Source: Alphaproteobacteria bacterium
Lineage (GTDB): Bacteria; Planctomycetota; Phycisphaerae; UBA1845
Assembly: GCA_028285105.1 (NCBI GenBank)
Contig: JANQQE010000014.1
Location: 1-64,000 of the forward strand
Direction of reading: 5' to 3'
DNA: 64,000 nt
Position 1 is the first letter of the stretch. Every line of letters starts with the position of its first letter. Positions 1-7,342 of this stretch are shown here, piece by piece. A program made the translations under genes and the position numbers. Below the pieces are notes generated by a model. The model saw only the letters and a program-made list of their open reading frames with translations. It had not been told where the DNA came from and did not search any database.

Positions 1-30
1 TTGTTCCGTCGAATGACGCCGTCTGCTCAT
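1..30 (-). CDS. IS3-type transposase OrfA, N-terminal codons only
   Basis: Only the first ten codons fall in the window; the gene continues off the left edge. Reading leftward from the ATG at 30-28 gives MSRRRHSTEQ, the usual opening of the HTH OrfA subunit of IS3/IS911-type transposases (commonly M-R/K-rich-H-S/T-x-E-Q). A strong ribosome site (GGAGG, complement of 38-42) sits 7 bases upstream of the start. The call rests on ten residues plus the ribosome site, so the family is probable and not proven. It fits the accessory character of the following 7 kb. Confidence 0.5.
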   Translation of the reverse strand, partial: MSRRRHSTEQ

Positions 31-232
31 GGCAATTCCTCCTCAATCGAAACCAAAATCCTAACCCAACTGCTGGATCAGCTTGAGGGGGAAAGGCCAG
101 CGCGATCATGAACGTCAACAAGAAACAGAAATCAGATTGGCCCGGAGCTTTCCTGACTTTTGCCCCTCACTGTTCAACGGTATTTCGTACTCAAGCAAAC
201 GTAAACCACTCAACCCAGTAGGAGATCACACC

Positions 233-502
233 ATGGCAAAAAAGAATGAAATCAAAGTGTCGCGTCGGACTGAGGTGTCCGAATTTGTTCCGATTGAGAA
301 CAACTCGCTCGGGCCGCTGAAGGAGTACAGCGACCTTCGGACGGTCGAGGACATGATGGCGTTGCAGGCTGCACTTCTTGCCGCATTGATGGAGGCACGC
401 GGCGATGATCGTGAATTCCTGCTTGAGCACAAGTTCAAAAAGCAAGGCATCATCTTCAGCAAGAAATTTACCTCGACCGTTGTACTCAAACGTCGTTCGT
501 AA
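233..502 (+). CDS. small hypothetical protein of the mobile cassette (89 aa)
   Basis: An 89-residue soluble, charged protein with no recognised family. The frame is open further upstream, but the ATG at 233 has a good ribosome site (AGGAG at 219-223), so this start is chosen. It begins MAKKNEIKVSRR, has a leucine/alanine-rich helical centre (DMMALQAALLAALMEA) and a basic end (VVLKRRS). There is no signal peptide or membrane segment. It is the first gene of a rightward cassette followed by a membrane protein and a ThiF-like protein, so it may be a partner or substrate of that system; this is inference from position only. Confidence 0.6.
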   Translation: MAKKNEIKVSRRTEVSEFVPIENNSLGPLKEYSDLRTVEDMMALQAALLAALMEARGDDREFLLEHKFKKQGIIFSKKFTSTVVLKRRS

Positions 503-549
503 GTTCATTGCTGCACTGGTTACTCGGTGCATCTGCTGAGGGCTAGATC

Positions 550-1038
550 ATGGTAAAAGTCATCGGATTCATCTTCTCGATTGTGAGCACGTTGTTCGTC
601 TTACTCGTAGTCTCGGTGATCGTAATCATCCCGATTGCGTACGTAATGGAATTGGTAGAACGCCACCGCAATCGGCGACTGCAAACCGCTCCGGCTGAAT
701 TTACCGGGGCGGGACGTGAACTTGATCGTCACGTCAACGACTGTCGTGCCATTCTCATCGCTGAGGTTCGAAACAAGAATCCACTGCGTGGCCGCTCACC
801 TTTCGGATTGGCACGTGCCAAGACTATGCGGCTTCTTGGAGAGGCACGACCGGCAATTCGTCGCCTCTATCGCAGTGATCCCACCGAGCAGCGGTACACC
901 CAAAAAGTCCGTATCGAGCGTCTTCACGAATGCTGTTCGCGATGCGTTGCCCGCAACGGTGACGGCACCGGTCCGGTGTGCGGCGTGTTCGATGGGGACG
1001 GCGAAGTCTTTGTTGACCTGAATTTTGGGGAGGGGTGA
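550..1038 (+). CDS. membrane-anchored cysteine-rich hypothetical protein
   Basis: A 162-residue protein with one strong N-terminal membrane segment (about residues 4-32, valine/isoleucine-rich), then a basic, probably cytoplasmic region (RHRNRRLQ). Near the C terminus there is a cysteine cluster (CCSRCVARNGDGTGPVC) that could bind a metal. A ribosome-site-like AGGGCT lies before the ATG. The gene ends 4 bases before the ThiF-like gene, so the two are surely co-transcribed. The domain does not match a family I recognise. A role as membrane anchor or partner of the ThiF-like protein is inferred from gene order. Confidence 0.6.
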   Translation: MVKVIGFIFSIVSTLFVLLVVSVIVIIPIAYVMELVERHRNRRLQTAPAEFTGAGRELDRHVNDCRAILIAEVRNKNPLRGRSPFGLARAKTMRLLGEARPAIRRLYRSDPTEQRYTQKVRIERLHECCSRCVARNGDGTGPVCGVFDGDGEVFVDLNFGEG

Positions 1039-1042
1039 ACCA

Positions 1043-1804
1043 ATGAACGACTACAATGCACGACATCTTGCCCGTCTGTCAGGGTTGCTTGATGTCAGGG
1101 CCCTGAGCGGGCTCCGGATTGCAATCGTCGGGCTGGGTCGCGTCGGCATGGCGGTTCTGTTCCACCTTATTCGTCTTCCGATCAATCAAATCTTCTGTGT
1201 GGACCATGACGAAGTTAGTCCCCGCGAACTCGGTTCGCTCTTTCCCGTCAACGAGTCCGAACGATTCAAGGTGCGGGCAGCCCAGCGGCTGGTCCAATTT
1301 TGGAATCCGCACCTCAAGTTCCAGCCGGTGTTGATGAAGGTCGCCCCCGAGACGCTGCCGCGGTTCGGCAAGCTTGTTGGGCAAGTGGATGTATTGGTCT
1401 GGGCGGCGGATGACTGGCCAATGCTTCAGTTGGTGTGCGACCGGTTCCATGACCAAATCCCCATGATCGGTTGTGCCATGGCGGAGAACGCCCGCTACGC
1501 CGAAATCGGGTGGTCGGTGCCCGATCAGACGCCCCCGCTGCCAGTCACCCTGCAGGCATCGGCAAAACGAAGTGAGGCTGGAGCTTCAAGTGTGCCAGTC
1601 TTCGTCGATGCGGCAGCGAACGTCGCGGTCAGCGTTGCCCTTGGCCTGGTGCTCAAAGGGCGTAAGGGTGACCAATTATTCGGCGAACTGCTGGATCGAC
1701 ATCACCCGCTCATCATTGTGCACTCCGCACACAATCAGTTTTCCCAGTCCAGCAACCTGAGTGTTCCGCGACTGGTGCGGTTGATGCGTGTTCGATCTTC
1801 CTGA
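1043..1804 (+). CDS. ThiF/E1-like nucleotide-binding protein
   Basis: A 253-residue protein with the Rossmann fold of the ThiF/MoeB/E1 superfamily, whose members adenylate the C terminus of a ubiquitin-like or sulfur-carrier protein. What is seen: the glycine loop VGLGRVG near residue 30, the acidic strand end VDHDEV near 60, a lysine at RFKVRAA, and the second acidic strand VWAADDW near 120. The usual N-x-x-RQ arginine finger is replaced by SPRELGS, and no CxxC zinc pair or clear catalytic cysteine is visible, so the activity may be altered or lost. The ATG at 1043 follows GGGGAGGGG; an in-frame TTG at 1025 is less likely. The family is fairly sure, the role in this cassette unknown. Confidence 0.75.
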   Translation: MNDYNARHLARLSGLLDVRALSGLRIAIVGLGRVGMAVLFHLIRLPINQIFCVDHDEVSPRELGSLFPVNESERFKVRAAQRLVQFWNPHLKFQPVLMKVAPETLPRFGKLVGQVDVLVWAADDWPMLQLVCDRFHDQIPMIGCAMAENARYAEIGWSVPDQTPPLPVTLQASAKRSEAGASSVPVFVDAAANVAVSVALGLVLKGRKGDQLFGELLDRHHPLIIVHSAHNQFSQSSNLSVPRLVRLMRVRSS

Positions 1805-1858
1805 CGCTACGTTGGCGTCGGGGCGTCTTATTTTGGTCCTCGCAAATGGAGGTGATTT

Positions 1859-2074
1859 ATGAAAACCGTCACACAGCAGTGCCCACCGGCCGTGTCACGA
1901 CCAAAGACTGTGGCTCGGCAGCCGCGCAAGCGATTGGTCATTGCAGAGATTGGCAGTCGTATTCCCGCAATCGCGGCGGTGATGGAGTTCGAGGCAATCG
2001 AACTCACCACGCGCGAGCAACGGCAGTCGGTGACGGCGGAGTCAATTCGCCGTCCGACCGCCACCTGGGATTAG
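1859..2074 (+). CDS. small basic hypothetical protein (71 aa)
   Basis: A 71-residue protein supported by a textbook ribosome site (GGAGGTGATTT directly before the ATG). The N-terminal half is basic and proline-rich; the second half is mixed helix and strand. There is no signal peptide, membrane segment or cysteine cluster beyond one cysteine, and it lacks the C-terminal Gly-Gly expected of a ubiquitin-like substrate of an E1-like enzyme. It is followed within 20 bases by a terminator hairpin, so it closes the first transcription unit of the cassette. Function is unknown. Confidence 0.6.
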   Translation: MKTVTQQCPPAVSRPKTVARQPRKRLVIAEIGSRIPAIAAVMEFEAIELTTREQRQSVTAESIRRPTATWD

Positions 2075-2084
2075 GAGTCGTGGG

Positions 2085-2117
2085 CGGGGGTCAAAACCGA
2101 CCCCCGTTTCCTTTTTG
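2085..2117 (+). terminator. rho-independent terminator
   Basis: A perfect 8-bp stem CGGGGGTC (2085-2092) and GACCCCCG (2099-2106) around a 6-base loop, followed by TTTCCTTTTTG. It lies between the 71-residue gene and the next membrane protein and splits the cassette into two units. Confidence 0.85.
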
Positions 2118-2148
2118 TTTTGGATTGAGTTGTTTGAGGGAACTCGCA

Positions 2149-2415
2149 ATGAATTTGTATATGCCACCCCACCTTCCGGGGCCGCGTCGTCCGAGCCGCT
2201 TGGATGAGTTGATCGAACGGTTGCTGACTGGTTTGGGCCTTGTCCATGCGATCCTGAAATGGATAACCGGTTCGTTGGTTCTCCTTATAGCCATCATTTT
2301 TTTTGCCGTTGGGTTGTACGCAGCATGGTGCGGTGGCGGGGCTGCTGTTGACTGGATTGATGTGCTGCGAAGCAGCAGTACGCCGGGCGTGAATTTTGGA
2401 GGAGCGGGAGAATGA
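2149..2415 (+). CDS. small single-pass membrane protein (88 aa)
   Basis: An 88-residue protein starting at the ATG at 2149, with GAGGG 9 bases upstream. A proline-rich, partly basic N terminus is followed by an amphipathic stretch and one membrane segment (about residues 40-62, LVLLIAIIFFAVGLYAAW). The short tail ends GGAGE. Its stop codon overlaps the next gene's ATG (ATGA), indicating translational coupling with the cysteine-rich protein. No family is recognised. Being coupled upstream of an ATPase gene, it may belong to a membrane DNA-transfer complex; this is inference. Confidence 0.6.
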   Translation: MNLYMPPHLPGPRRPSRLDELIERLLTGLGLVHAILKWITGSLVLLIAIIFFAVGLYAAWCGGGAAVDWIDVLRSSSTPGVNFGGAGE

Positions 2416-2942
2416 CTGAACAACCGCTGAGGGCGATCGCAAAGCGGGAGGCGGTGTTTCCCGCTCTAGATATTCCCAGTCGCTGGTTCGGTGAAACCGA
2501 GCTGACTAAACGCGTTGTCGACGGGCCGATGATCACGCTCATCACCGAAATCATCGTTCATATGTTTAGACTGCTGCCCTGCGGCTGCCGCGTAACTCGC
2601 CCCGAGCAGTGTGGAGGTGTTTGTGTGTGCTGCTTTGCTGAGCTTGAACAGCAACGCCAGGAGGGATTGATTTCTGCTTCCGTCACGCGTGAACAGCAGG
2701 AATGGATGGCCACGCCCTGCAAGGAACACTATGAGATCTGCTCTTTTGAAATGTGCAATCACGGGCTCTGCCCAACGCACGCCCCTCCCGCCCCGAATGG
2801 TCTTCTCTACTGTCCAGCCCACATCGGCGTTGTCACCCAAGAATTGAAGCTGGCGGAGTTAGAACGAGACAAAGGATTCCTCTATGCCAAGGGACACGAC
2901 TTCATCCAGGGCCTTTTCTTCGACAAATACCTCCGCCGGTAA
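2412..2942 (+). CDS. cysteine/histidine-rich putative zinc-binding protein
   Basis: A 176-residue protein with about a dozen cysteines in closely spaced groups: CGCRVT, CGGVCVCC, then CKEHYEIC, CNHGLCPTH and YCPAH. The C/H spacing suggests two or three zinc ribbons or treble clefs. There is no signal peptide. The start overlaps the stop of the preceding gene by 4 bases, with GGAG upstream. The C terminus (residues 158-176) overlaps the beginning of the ATPase gene in another frame. No family is recognised. The likely role, from coupling, is as an adaptor for the downstream ATPase. Confidence 0.6.
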   Translation: MTEQPLRAIAKREAVFPALDIPSRWFGETELTKRVVDGPMITLITEIIVHMFRLLPCGCRVTRPEQCGGVCVCCFAELEQQRQEGLISASVTREQQEWMATPCKEHYEICSFEMCNHGLCPTHAPPAPNGLLYCPAHIGVVTQELKLAELERDKGFLYAKGHDFIQGLFFDKYLRR

Positions 2943-4902
2943 TGCCTATTCGCAGCTGATGTATCGCTTGACCCGTTTGCCCGTGACGGTTGAAGAGTTG
3001 GGCATCGGTATCGAGTTGGAATTGTACGGAGACAGCGTTGATCGTGGCAGGCCGGACCGCTTTCTGCAGGATGTGCTCGAATCCGTGATCACGCAGGCCG
3101 AATCCGGGCTATTGACGAAGCCGTTCATAGAACCGCATCCACGGGCCGGACTTGATCAGGGTGATCATCACGTTCTCGACACCAGCAACGGCTTGTCGGC
3201 ACGAGTGGGTTTTCGTGAAGGTGCGACTAACAAAATCACCCACCTGAGCCTGTATGGCAAAAGCGACATGGGAAAGTCCTGCCTGCACGCACGAATCGCC
3301 AGTGAAGCAGCGCTGCACTGTCGCACATTCCTGATCGACATCAACAAGGGATTTCGGCGTATGCCTGCGATGCGGCGGACGCACAGTTTCATTCGGTGGG
3401 AGCCTGATCTTCGATTGGGACTCTTCGATCGACCAGACGGTGTTCCGCTTGCCCAGTACGATCAAGCCATTGTCGCGGAGCTATGTCGCAATTATTCACT
3501 TCAGTTCGCCGAGTATGAAATCCTCGCCGCTGTTCGAACGTTACGCGAACAGGATAACGTCAACCTTCCCTTAGTCTTGCGGACCCTGCAAAACACCAAA
3601 GTGGCTGGGTGGAGCAATCGACGGCGCTATCTGGATTCCGCAATGCTCATCATTTCAAATCTGATTCACGCAACCGGAGAGTTGTTTTGCTGCAAGACTG
3701 GAATGGATCTGAACAAGTTCTTCGCCGGCAATGTCGTGCTCGAGCTTGATGGGTTGCTTGTCAAACACCAAGCATTCCTGACACGGTTCTTCTTCGAGTA
3801 TTTGCACCTTAGCTCGTTGTCGCGTCCTGCAGAAAACAGACCATTATTGCTCCTGGTTGATGAAGCACAGGAGCTGTTTCAACAGGAGGGTGTCGGGGCA
3901 AAGATACTTGCTCTTCGCCACTACGGGGTTCACCTTATTGCCAACACACAAAATCCGTCGCGCAGCCCGGTCGAAATCCGAGGCAACAGTACGCTTGTGT
4001 CGTTTCGACTGACTGATCGGGTCGATCAGGAGGTGTTTGGCAAGGCGGCTGGTTTCACGTCGCGTGAACAATTCAACATGTTGGGGCGGCTGGAAGTGGG
4101 ACAGTGTATTTGTCACCTGCCGCAGTCGGAATGGAAGTCGCCGTTTCTTGCGACGGTTCCGCGCATTGAGTTTTCCGATCCTGAATTCGACATCCAAGCG
4201 GAATCAAAACGATTTTTATCGCAGTTCGATTGGACACCGCTTGAAGAAGATGTGCCGCTTGCTGCAGGTGTAGCCAAGGACATGGATGAACCGACGGAGC
4301 GGTTTTTGAGGGATGTATTGAATCAGGCACATGAAGCCTCGCCACTCACGCAACGCTTTGAGCGGGCAGGCGTGCGATCGGCGAGTAAGCAGGGCCAGAT
4401 TATCAAGCAGTTAGTCGCTGATGGATATATCACCGTGCATGCTCTGGCGGTGGGTCGGGGCAGACCTTTGAAGCTGGTCGAACCGACAGCCAAGGCGTTC
4501 AACGAGTTTGATGTGCAGTGGAAGAAGTCACGCGGTTCGTTGCCAACACGAGTTGCAACGACTCTGCTTGCGAAGAAGTTCAGCAAACTGAACGGGTGGA
4601 GTTGTGTTCGTGAAGGGATGCTTCGATTTGACGAAGCAGAAAAAGCAGTGGATCTGCTGCTGAGAGATTCTGAAAACAGAATTGTGGCAGTCGAAGTGGC
4701 AGGAAATCCTAAACACGAAGTTCATAACTGTCTTGCGTGCTTGGGTTCGAATGAATTGAGGAGGCATGTGGTGGTTTGTGTGAACAAGAGTGTGCTCGAA
4801 GCGGTGAAGGTGAAGTTCAGTGGGTTTGATGAGTTGAGTAATAGCGAGCGAGTTTGGGTGCTAACGTTATCGCAGGCGCTACGAGAGGATTGGATGCCGT
4901 AG
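2884..4902 (+). CDS. HerA/FtsK-type DNA-translocating ATPase with nuclease-like tail
   Basis: A 672-residue P-loop ATPase. Walker A is GKSDMGKS at residues 125-132 and Walker B is LLLLVDEAQ with Asp326-Glu327. A later IANTQNP motif fits the RecA-like core of HerA/VirD4/FtsK DNA pumps. After the core there is a winged-helix-like region (about 460-560) and a C-terminal domain with a DxxxxDLLLRD...VAVEV pattern (about 580-640) resembling a restriction-endonuclease-like fold. No relaxase lies nearby. The start is uncertain: ATG 2884 overlaps the previous gene by 59 bases and has a poor ribosome site; the in-frame ATG at 2959 is the alternative. The ATPase family is confident, the nuclease-like domain tentative. 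Confidence 0.75.
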   Translation: MPRDTTSSRAFSSTNTSAGNAYSQLMYRLTRLPVTVEELGIGIELELYGDSVDRGRPDRFLQDVLESVITQAESGLLTKPFIEPHPRAGLDQGDHHVLDTSNGLSARVGFREGATNKITHLSLYGKSDMGKSCLHARIASEAALHCRTFLIDINKGFRRMPAMRRTHSFIRWEPDLRLGLFDRPDGVPLAQYDQAIVAELCRNYSLQFAEYEILAAVRTLREQDNVNLPLVLRTLQNTKVAGWSNRRRYLDSAMLIISNLIHATGELFCCKTGMDLNKFFAGNVVLELDGLLVKHQAFLTRFFFEYLHLSSLSRPAENRPLLLLVDEAQELFQQEGVGAKILALRHYGVHLIANTQNPSRSPVEIRGNSTLVSFRLTDRVDQEVFGKAAGFTSREQFNMLGRLEVGQCICHLPQSEWKSPFLATVPRIEFSDPEFDIQAESKRFLSQFDWTPLEEDVPLAAGVAKDMDEPTERFLRDVLNQAHEASPLTQRFERAGVRSASKQGQIIKQLVADGYITVHALAVGRGRPLKLVEPTAKAFNEFDVQWKKSRGSLPTRVATTLLAKKFSKLNGWSCVREGMLRFDEAEKAVDLLLRDSENRIVAVEVAGNPKHEVHNCLACLGSNELRRHVVVCVNKSVLEAVKVKFSGFDELSNSERVWVLTLSQALREDWMP

Positions 4903-4904
4903 TT

Positions 4905-5036
4905 GGCCGCATGCGCGGCCTTGTTGCGGGAGAATGAAGTAAGGCGGGGGATCGAGTGCCTTAGCGGGGCGTGCTGTTGCACGGGCTGGCCGAACAGCCC
5001 CAATCTATTTCGGCATTTCGCTCAGGAAAAGCGAAA
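4905..5036 (+). ncRNA. series of hairpins, possible structured leader or small RNA
   Basis: Directly after the ATPase stop there are three separate inverted repeats in 132 bases: GGCCGC/GCGGCC at 4905-4920 (loop 4), GGGCTG/CAGCCC at 4983-5000 (loop 6) and TTTCGCT/AGCGAAA at 5016-5036 (loop 7). None has a U-tract, so they are not ordinary terminators. With the larger hairpin at 5091-5130 they could form a structured 5' leader, a small RNA, or an origin-of-transfer-like region. The hairpins are seen; the function is unknown. Confidence 0.35.
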
Positions 5037-5090
5037 CGCGGAAATATTTGGAGCCGTCGATCGGCTGTCAACCCTATACGCGGGGGTCGC

Positions 5091-5130
5091 TTTTTTGTTA
5101 CCTCCTATGGAGCAGGGAGGTAACAAAAAA
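5091..5130 (+). promoter_or_regulatory. perfect 15-bp hairpin burying a ribosome binding site
   Basis: TTTTTTGTTACCTCC (5091-5105) is the exact reverse complement of GGAGGTAACAAAAAA (5116-5130), with a 10-base loop. The right arm contains the GGAGG ribosome site and ends directly at the ATG at 5131. Folded mRNA would hide the ribosome site completely, so translation of the 47-residue protein must depend on opening this hairpin by a ligand, a protein, temperature or coupled translation. Confidence 0.7.
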
Positions 5131-5274
5131 ATGAAATCTAGATGCGATGCATGTGAAGAATTGAGTGATGCGTGTGAATTGGTTCAGGTGCGCGATGAGC
5201 TGGGTCAGTGCGGTCTGGTTTGCGAGGATTGTGCGGATGGGTTCGTGCGTTTGATGACGCGGCGTGTTCCGTAA
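5131..5274 (+). CDS. 47-residue zinc-finger-like protein
   Basis: A short protein with two cysteine pairs, CDAC near residue 5 and CEDC near residue 31, plus further cysteines (SDACEL, GQCGLVC). The arrangement could bind one zinc ion, as in small zinc-ribbon DNA- or RNA-binding proteins. The frame is open upstream to 4903, but GGAGGTAAC before the ATG at 5131 fixes the start. Its ribosome site lies in a perfect hairpin, so expression appears conditional. No family is recognised. It sits between the ATPase and the integrase module. Confidence 0.55.
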   Translation: MKSRCDACEELSDACELVQVRDELGQCGLVCEDCADGFVRLMTRRVP

Positions 5275-5628
5275 GTTCAACCGTGGTTTGTCTTTTTTTT
5301 GTTTCGCGGTGCGGTTTGTATGGCGGTGCTGTTGGAGTTGGGGGTTGGGAGTCTGTGATTGTGACTAGATGCGGGCAGGCCGGCACGATCAATTTCTTGC
5401 GGCTTCGTGCCGGTGAGAATTTGCTGGGTGCGTTAGTGGAAATTTTGGGGTGGTGGATGTGGTCTTAGATGAGGCTTAACAAGGGTGGTTTGTTTCTGTG
5501 GATTTTGTGATTGGATGTTGGGTTGTGAGGGTGGATTTGAGGTTCTTGAGAATTGATTCCGGAGTTGGGATTAAGAATGTCATTAAGAACCAGAATTAAA
5601 TCGCAGCCTCAAAACGAGGGCGCTTCTG
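5275..5628. other. 354-bp gene-free, G/T-rich stretch with repeats
   Basis: No convincing gene is present. The plus strand is strikingly rich in G and T, a bias that already starts near 4740 in the ATPase gene. It contains a 9-bp inverted repeat CCGGCACGA/TCGTGCCGG (5380-5388 and 5405-5413, loop 16) and, just before the excisionase-like gene, two direct copies of ATTAAGAA (5570-5577, 5582-5589) 12 bases apart. These could be recombination-protein sites or a transfer origin; neither is shown. Confidence 0.4.
5570..5600 (+). repeat. ATTAAGAA direct repeats, possible operator or Xis sites
   Basis: ATTAAGAA at 5570-5577 and 5582-5589, then the related AATTAAA from 5594, are spaced by about one helical turn (12 bases). 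They end about 30 bases before the HTH gene. Such phased repeats upstream of an excisionase-like gene are typical operator or Xis-binding layouts. The repeats are seen; the role is inferred. Confidence 0.35.
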
Positions 5629-6015
5629 ATGGCTAAAAAAATTGAAATCTATTCTGATCAACTCGCGCTCAACTTCGATTCGGGTGACAAGCCCGATCAA
5701 TCTGAACCGACTGAATCAACTGTCAATGCAGTCCGCGATAGTCCGCCAACGCCTGTTTCCAATCGCGTGCCATCAAATCTGCGATTCCCGGATGAGCACT
5801 GCCTGAAAGCGCTCACCGACTGGTCGCTCTTTCCACGCCTGCTGACGATCCAAGAAGCATCCTGGTTAACGAGTACTCCAACAAGCACTTTGTACAAGTG
5901 GCACGCAGAGGGAAAACTTCAAAAAGTTGCGAAGACTATAGGTAAGCAGCTGCGTTTCGACCGTGAGGCGTTGCTGCACATGTGGACCCATGAGAAATCC
6001 AAAGGCACCAAGTAA
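5629..6015 (+). CDS. excisionase-type helix-turn-helix protein
   Basis: A 128-residue protein. The first 60 residues are polar and probably disordered. The second half matches the excisionase/MerR-like winged HTH family: LLTIQEASWLTSTPTSTLYKW then GKLQKVAKTIGKQLRFDREAL, that is helix-turn-helix followed by the wing and the typical RFD-x-x-x-L end. Such proteins bind phased repeats next to attachment sites and steer the integrase toward excision. The start is ATG 5629 with GAGGG upstream. It overlaps the integrase gene by 26 bases, so the two are co-expressed. Confidence 0.8.
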   Translation: MAKKIEIYSDQLALNFDSGDKPDQSEPTESTVNAVRDSPPTPVSNRVPSNLRFPDEHCLKALTDWSLFPRLLTIQEASWLTSTPTSTLYKWHAEGKLQKVAKTIGKQLRFDREALLHMWTHEKSKGTK

Positions 6016-7189
6016 ACCGCGCAAGTATCGCAAGAAGGGACGACAGAATTATTATGCGGCGTACTGGCAAGACAAGTTCGATGATGATGGCAACATCATC
6101 AGACGCCAGCAGATTCAGGTCACCCTCGTTGACGATGACGGCCAACCGATCACGACCCCTCGCAAGGCCGAGAGAGCGTGTGATCGCTTGTACGAGCAGC
6201 TATCCGCAGAATGGCACGGTCGCCCTACTGAAGTAACGTCGTTGGCCATCTACAAAGATCGCTACGTAAATGCCCGTTCACGGCGACAAGGAACATCGCG
6301 AGCGTACGAGATCAAACTTCGCCAATTCCTCAACTATCTCGTTGATGAGCACGATGCCACGCAATTCAAGGACGTCAAGCGCGAGATGGTCAAGGCTTAT
6401 CTTGATGATCGCCTTGACAAGGTGAAGCTCGTGACGGCTCACGGCGATCTGCGTGCGATCAGAGCGTTCTTCAATGAAGCAGTTCGGGACGGCCAGTTGG
6501 CAGAAAACGTGAGCGGTGGTATCCGATTACCCAAACTCACCAAACGGGCAAGCGAAGGGTTTTTTCTGCCTTCTGAGATGGACGCGATTGTCGAACATTG
6601 TCGTGACCACGATCCGAAATGGCTTGGCATCTTCGCGGGGTTTCGATACGCCCCGTTTCGTCGCGAAGAACTGTGCTATCTCGAATGGTCCGATCTCGAT
6701 GTGGATCGGGATATCATTCGCATTCAAGATGAGAAGCAGGAATTCGAGTGGCGTCCGAAGCGAACCGGTCGAACAATGGATTTGCATCCCTCCTTCAAGG
6801 AAGTTCTATCGAACGTCCGAGGTTCAGACGCATTTGTGTTTGCCCATCCCGATGGAGCAACGTTTGATGACGTGCGGACAGAACGCTATGAGCTAGGCAG
6901 AAAGGCCTGGCGGAAGGTCAAGACGTTGTGCGATCATCTCGACCTCGCTGAGAAAGACGAGAGTGGATCATGGGAACGGCGATTCCCCAACGGGCCACAC
7001 CTTAAGGCGTTCCGCTCAGGGATTTCATGCGAACTGCAACTAAAAGGTGCCCCACTCGCGTACGTGCAAGAACAACTCGGCCACCACGATAATCAGCTGA
7101 CGCTCGAACACTACACGCACCTTGTCCCTGAATTGATGGGTTCGTTGACGAAGCAATTCATCGGGGTGCTGGGCGACGGCTCCAAGTAG
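5990..7189 (+). CDS. tyrosine-type site-specific integrase
   Basis: A 399-residue phage-integrase-family recombinase that inserts and excises the element at an attachment site. A basic N terminus is followed by an arm/core-binding domain (about 70-170, SRAYEIKLRQFLNYL) and the catalytic domain. Catalytic residues seen: Arg225 (FRREELCYLEW), His337 and Arg342 in HLKAFR (a variant of the usual HxLRH), His365 in GHH and nucleophile Tyr375 in LEHYTHL. The frame is open from 5963, but the ATG at 5990 is the most natural start. It is the last gene of the mobile region; no tRNA or obvious attachment repeat was found beside it. Confidence 0.9.
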   Translation: MRNPKAPSKPRKYRKKGRQNYYAAYWQDKFDDDGNIIRRQQIQVTLVDDDGQPITTPRKAERACDRLYEQLSAEWHGRPTEVTSLAIYKDRYVNARSRRQGTSRAYEIKLRQFLNYLVDEHDATQFKDVKREMVKAYLDDRLDKVKLVTAHGDLRAIRAFFNEAVRDGQLAENVSGGIRLPKLTKRASEGFFLPSEMDAIVEHCRDHDPKWLGIFAGFRYAPFRREELCYLEWSDLDVDRDIIRIQDEKQEFEWRPKRTGRTMDLHPSFKEVLSNVRGSDAFVFAHPDGATFDDVRTERYELGRKAWRKVKTLCDHLDLAEKDESGSWERRFPNGPHLKAFRSGISCELQLKGAPLAYVQEQLGHHDNQLTLEHYTHLVPELMGSLTKQFIGVLGDGSK

Positions 7190-7269
7190 ATTGGATGAAA
7201 AACTTTGATTAAGAGGGAATCCAGAAACACTCGTGCTAATTCTATCGTATTCCTCTCTGAGTAAACGCA

Positions 7270-7298
7270 AAGCGGCTCGTCGAAAGAGCGAGCCGCTT
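7270..7298. terminator. bidirectional terminator-like hairpin
   Basis: A perfect 10-bp stem AAGCGGCTCG/CGAGCCGCTT (7270-7279, 7289-7298) with a 9-base loop lies between the convergent integrase and secreted-protein genes. Neither side has a strong U-tract, so efficiency is uncertain. Confidence 0.6.
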
Positions 7299-7342
7299 CT
7301 GGAATAATTGATATGCTATGCAGCTTGACCTAATTCTCTCGA

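Noticed and set aside
233-4902. Identification of the cassette as a PRTRC system
   Set aside because: ThiF-like protein differs at the N terminus and no other recognisable PRTRC proteins (ParB-like, protein C, E, F) are present.
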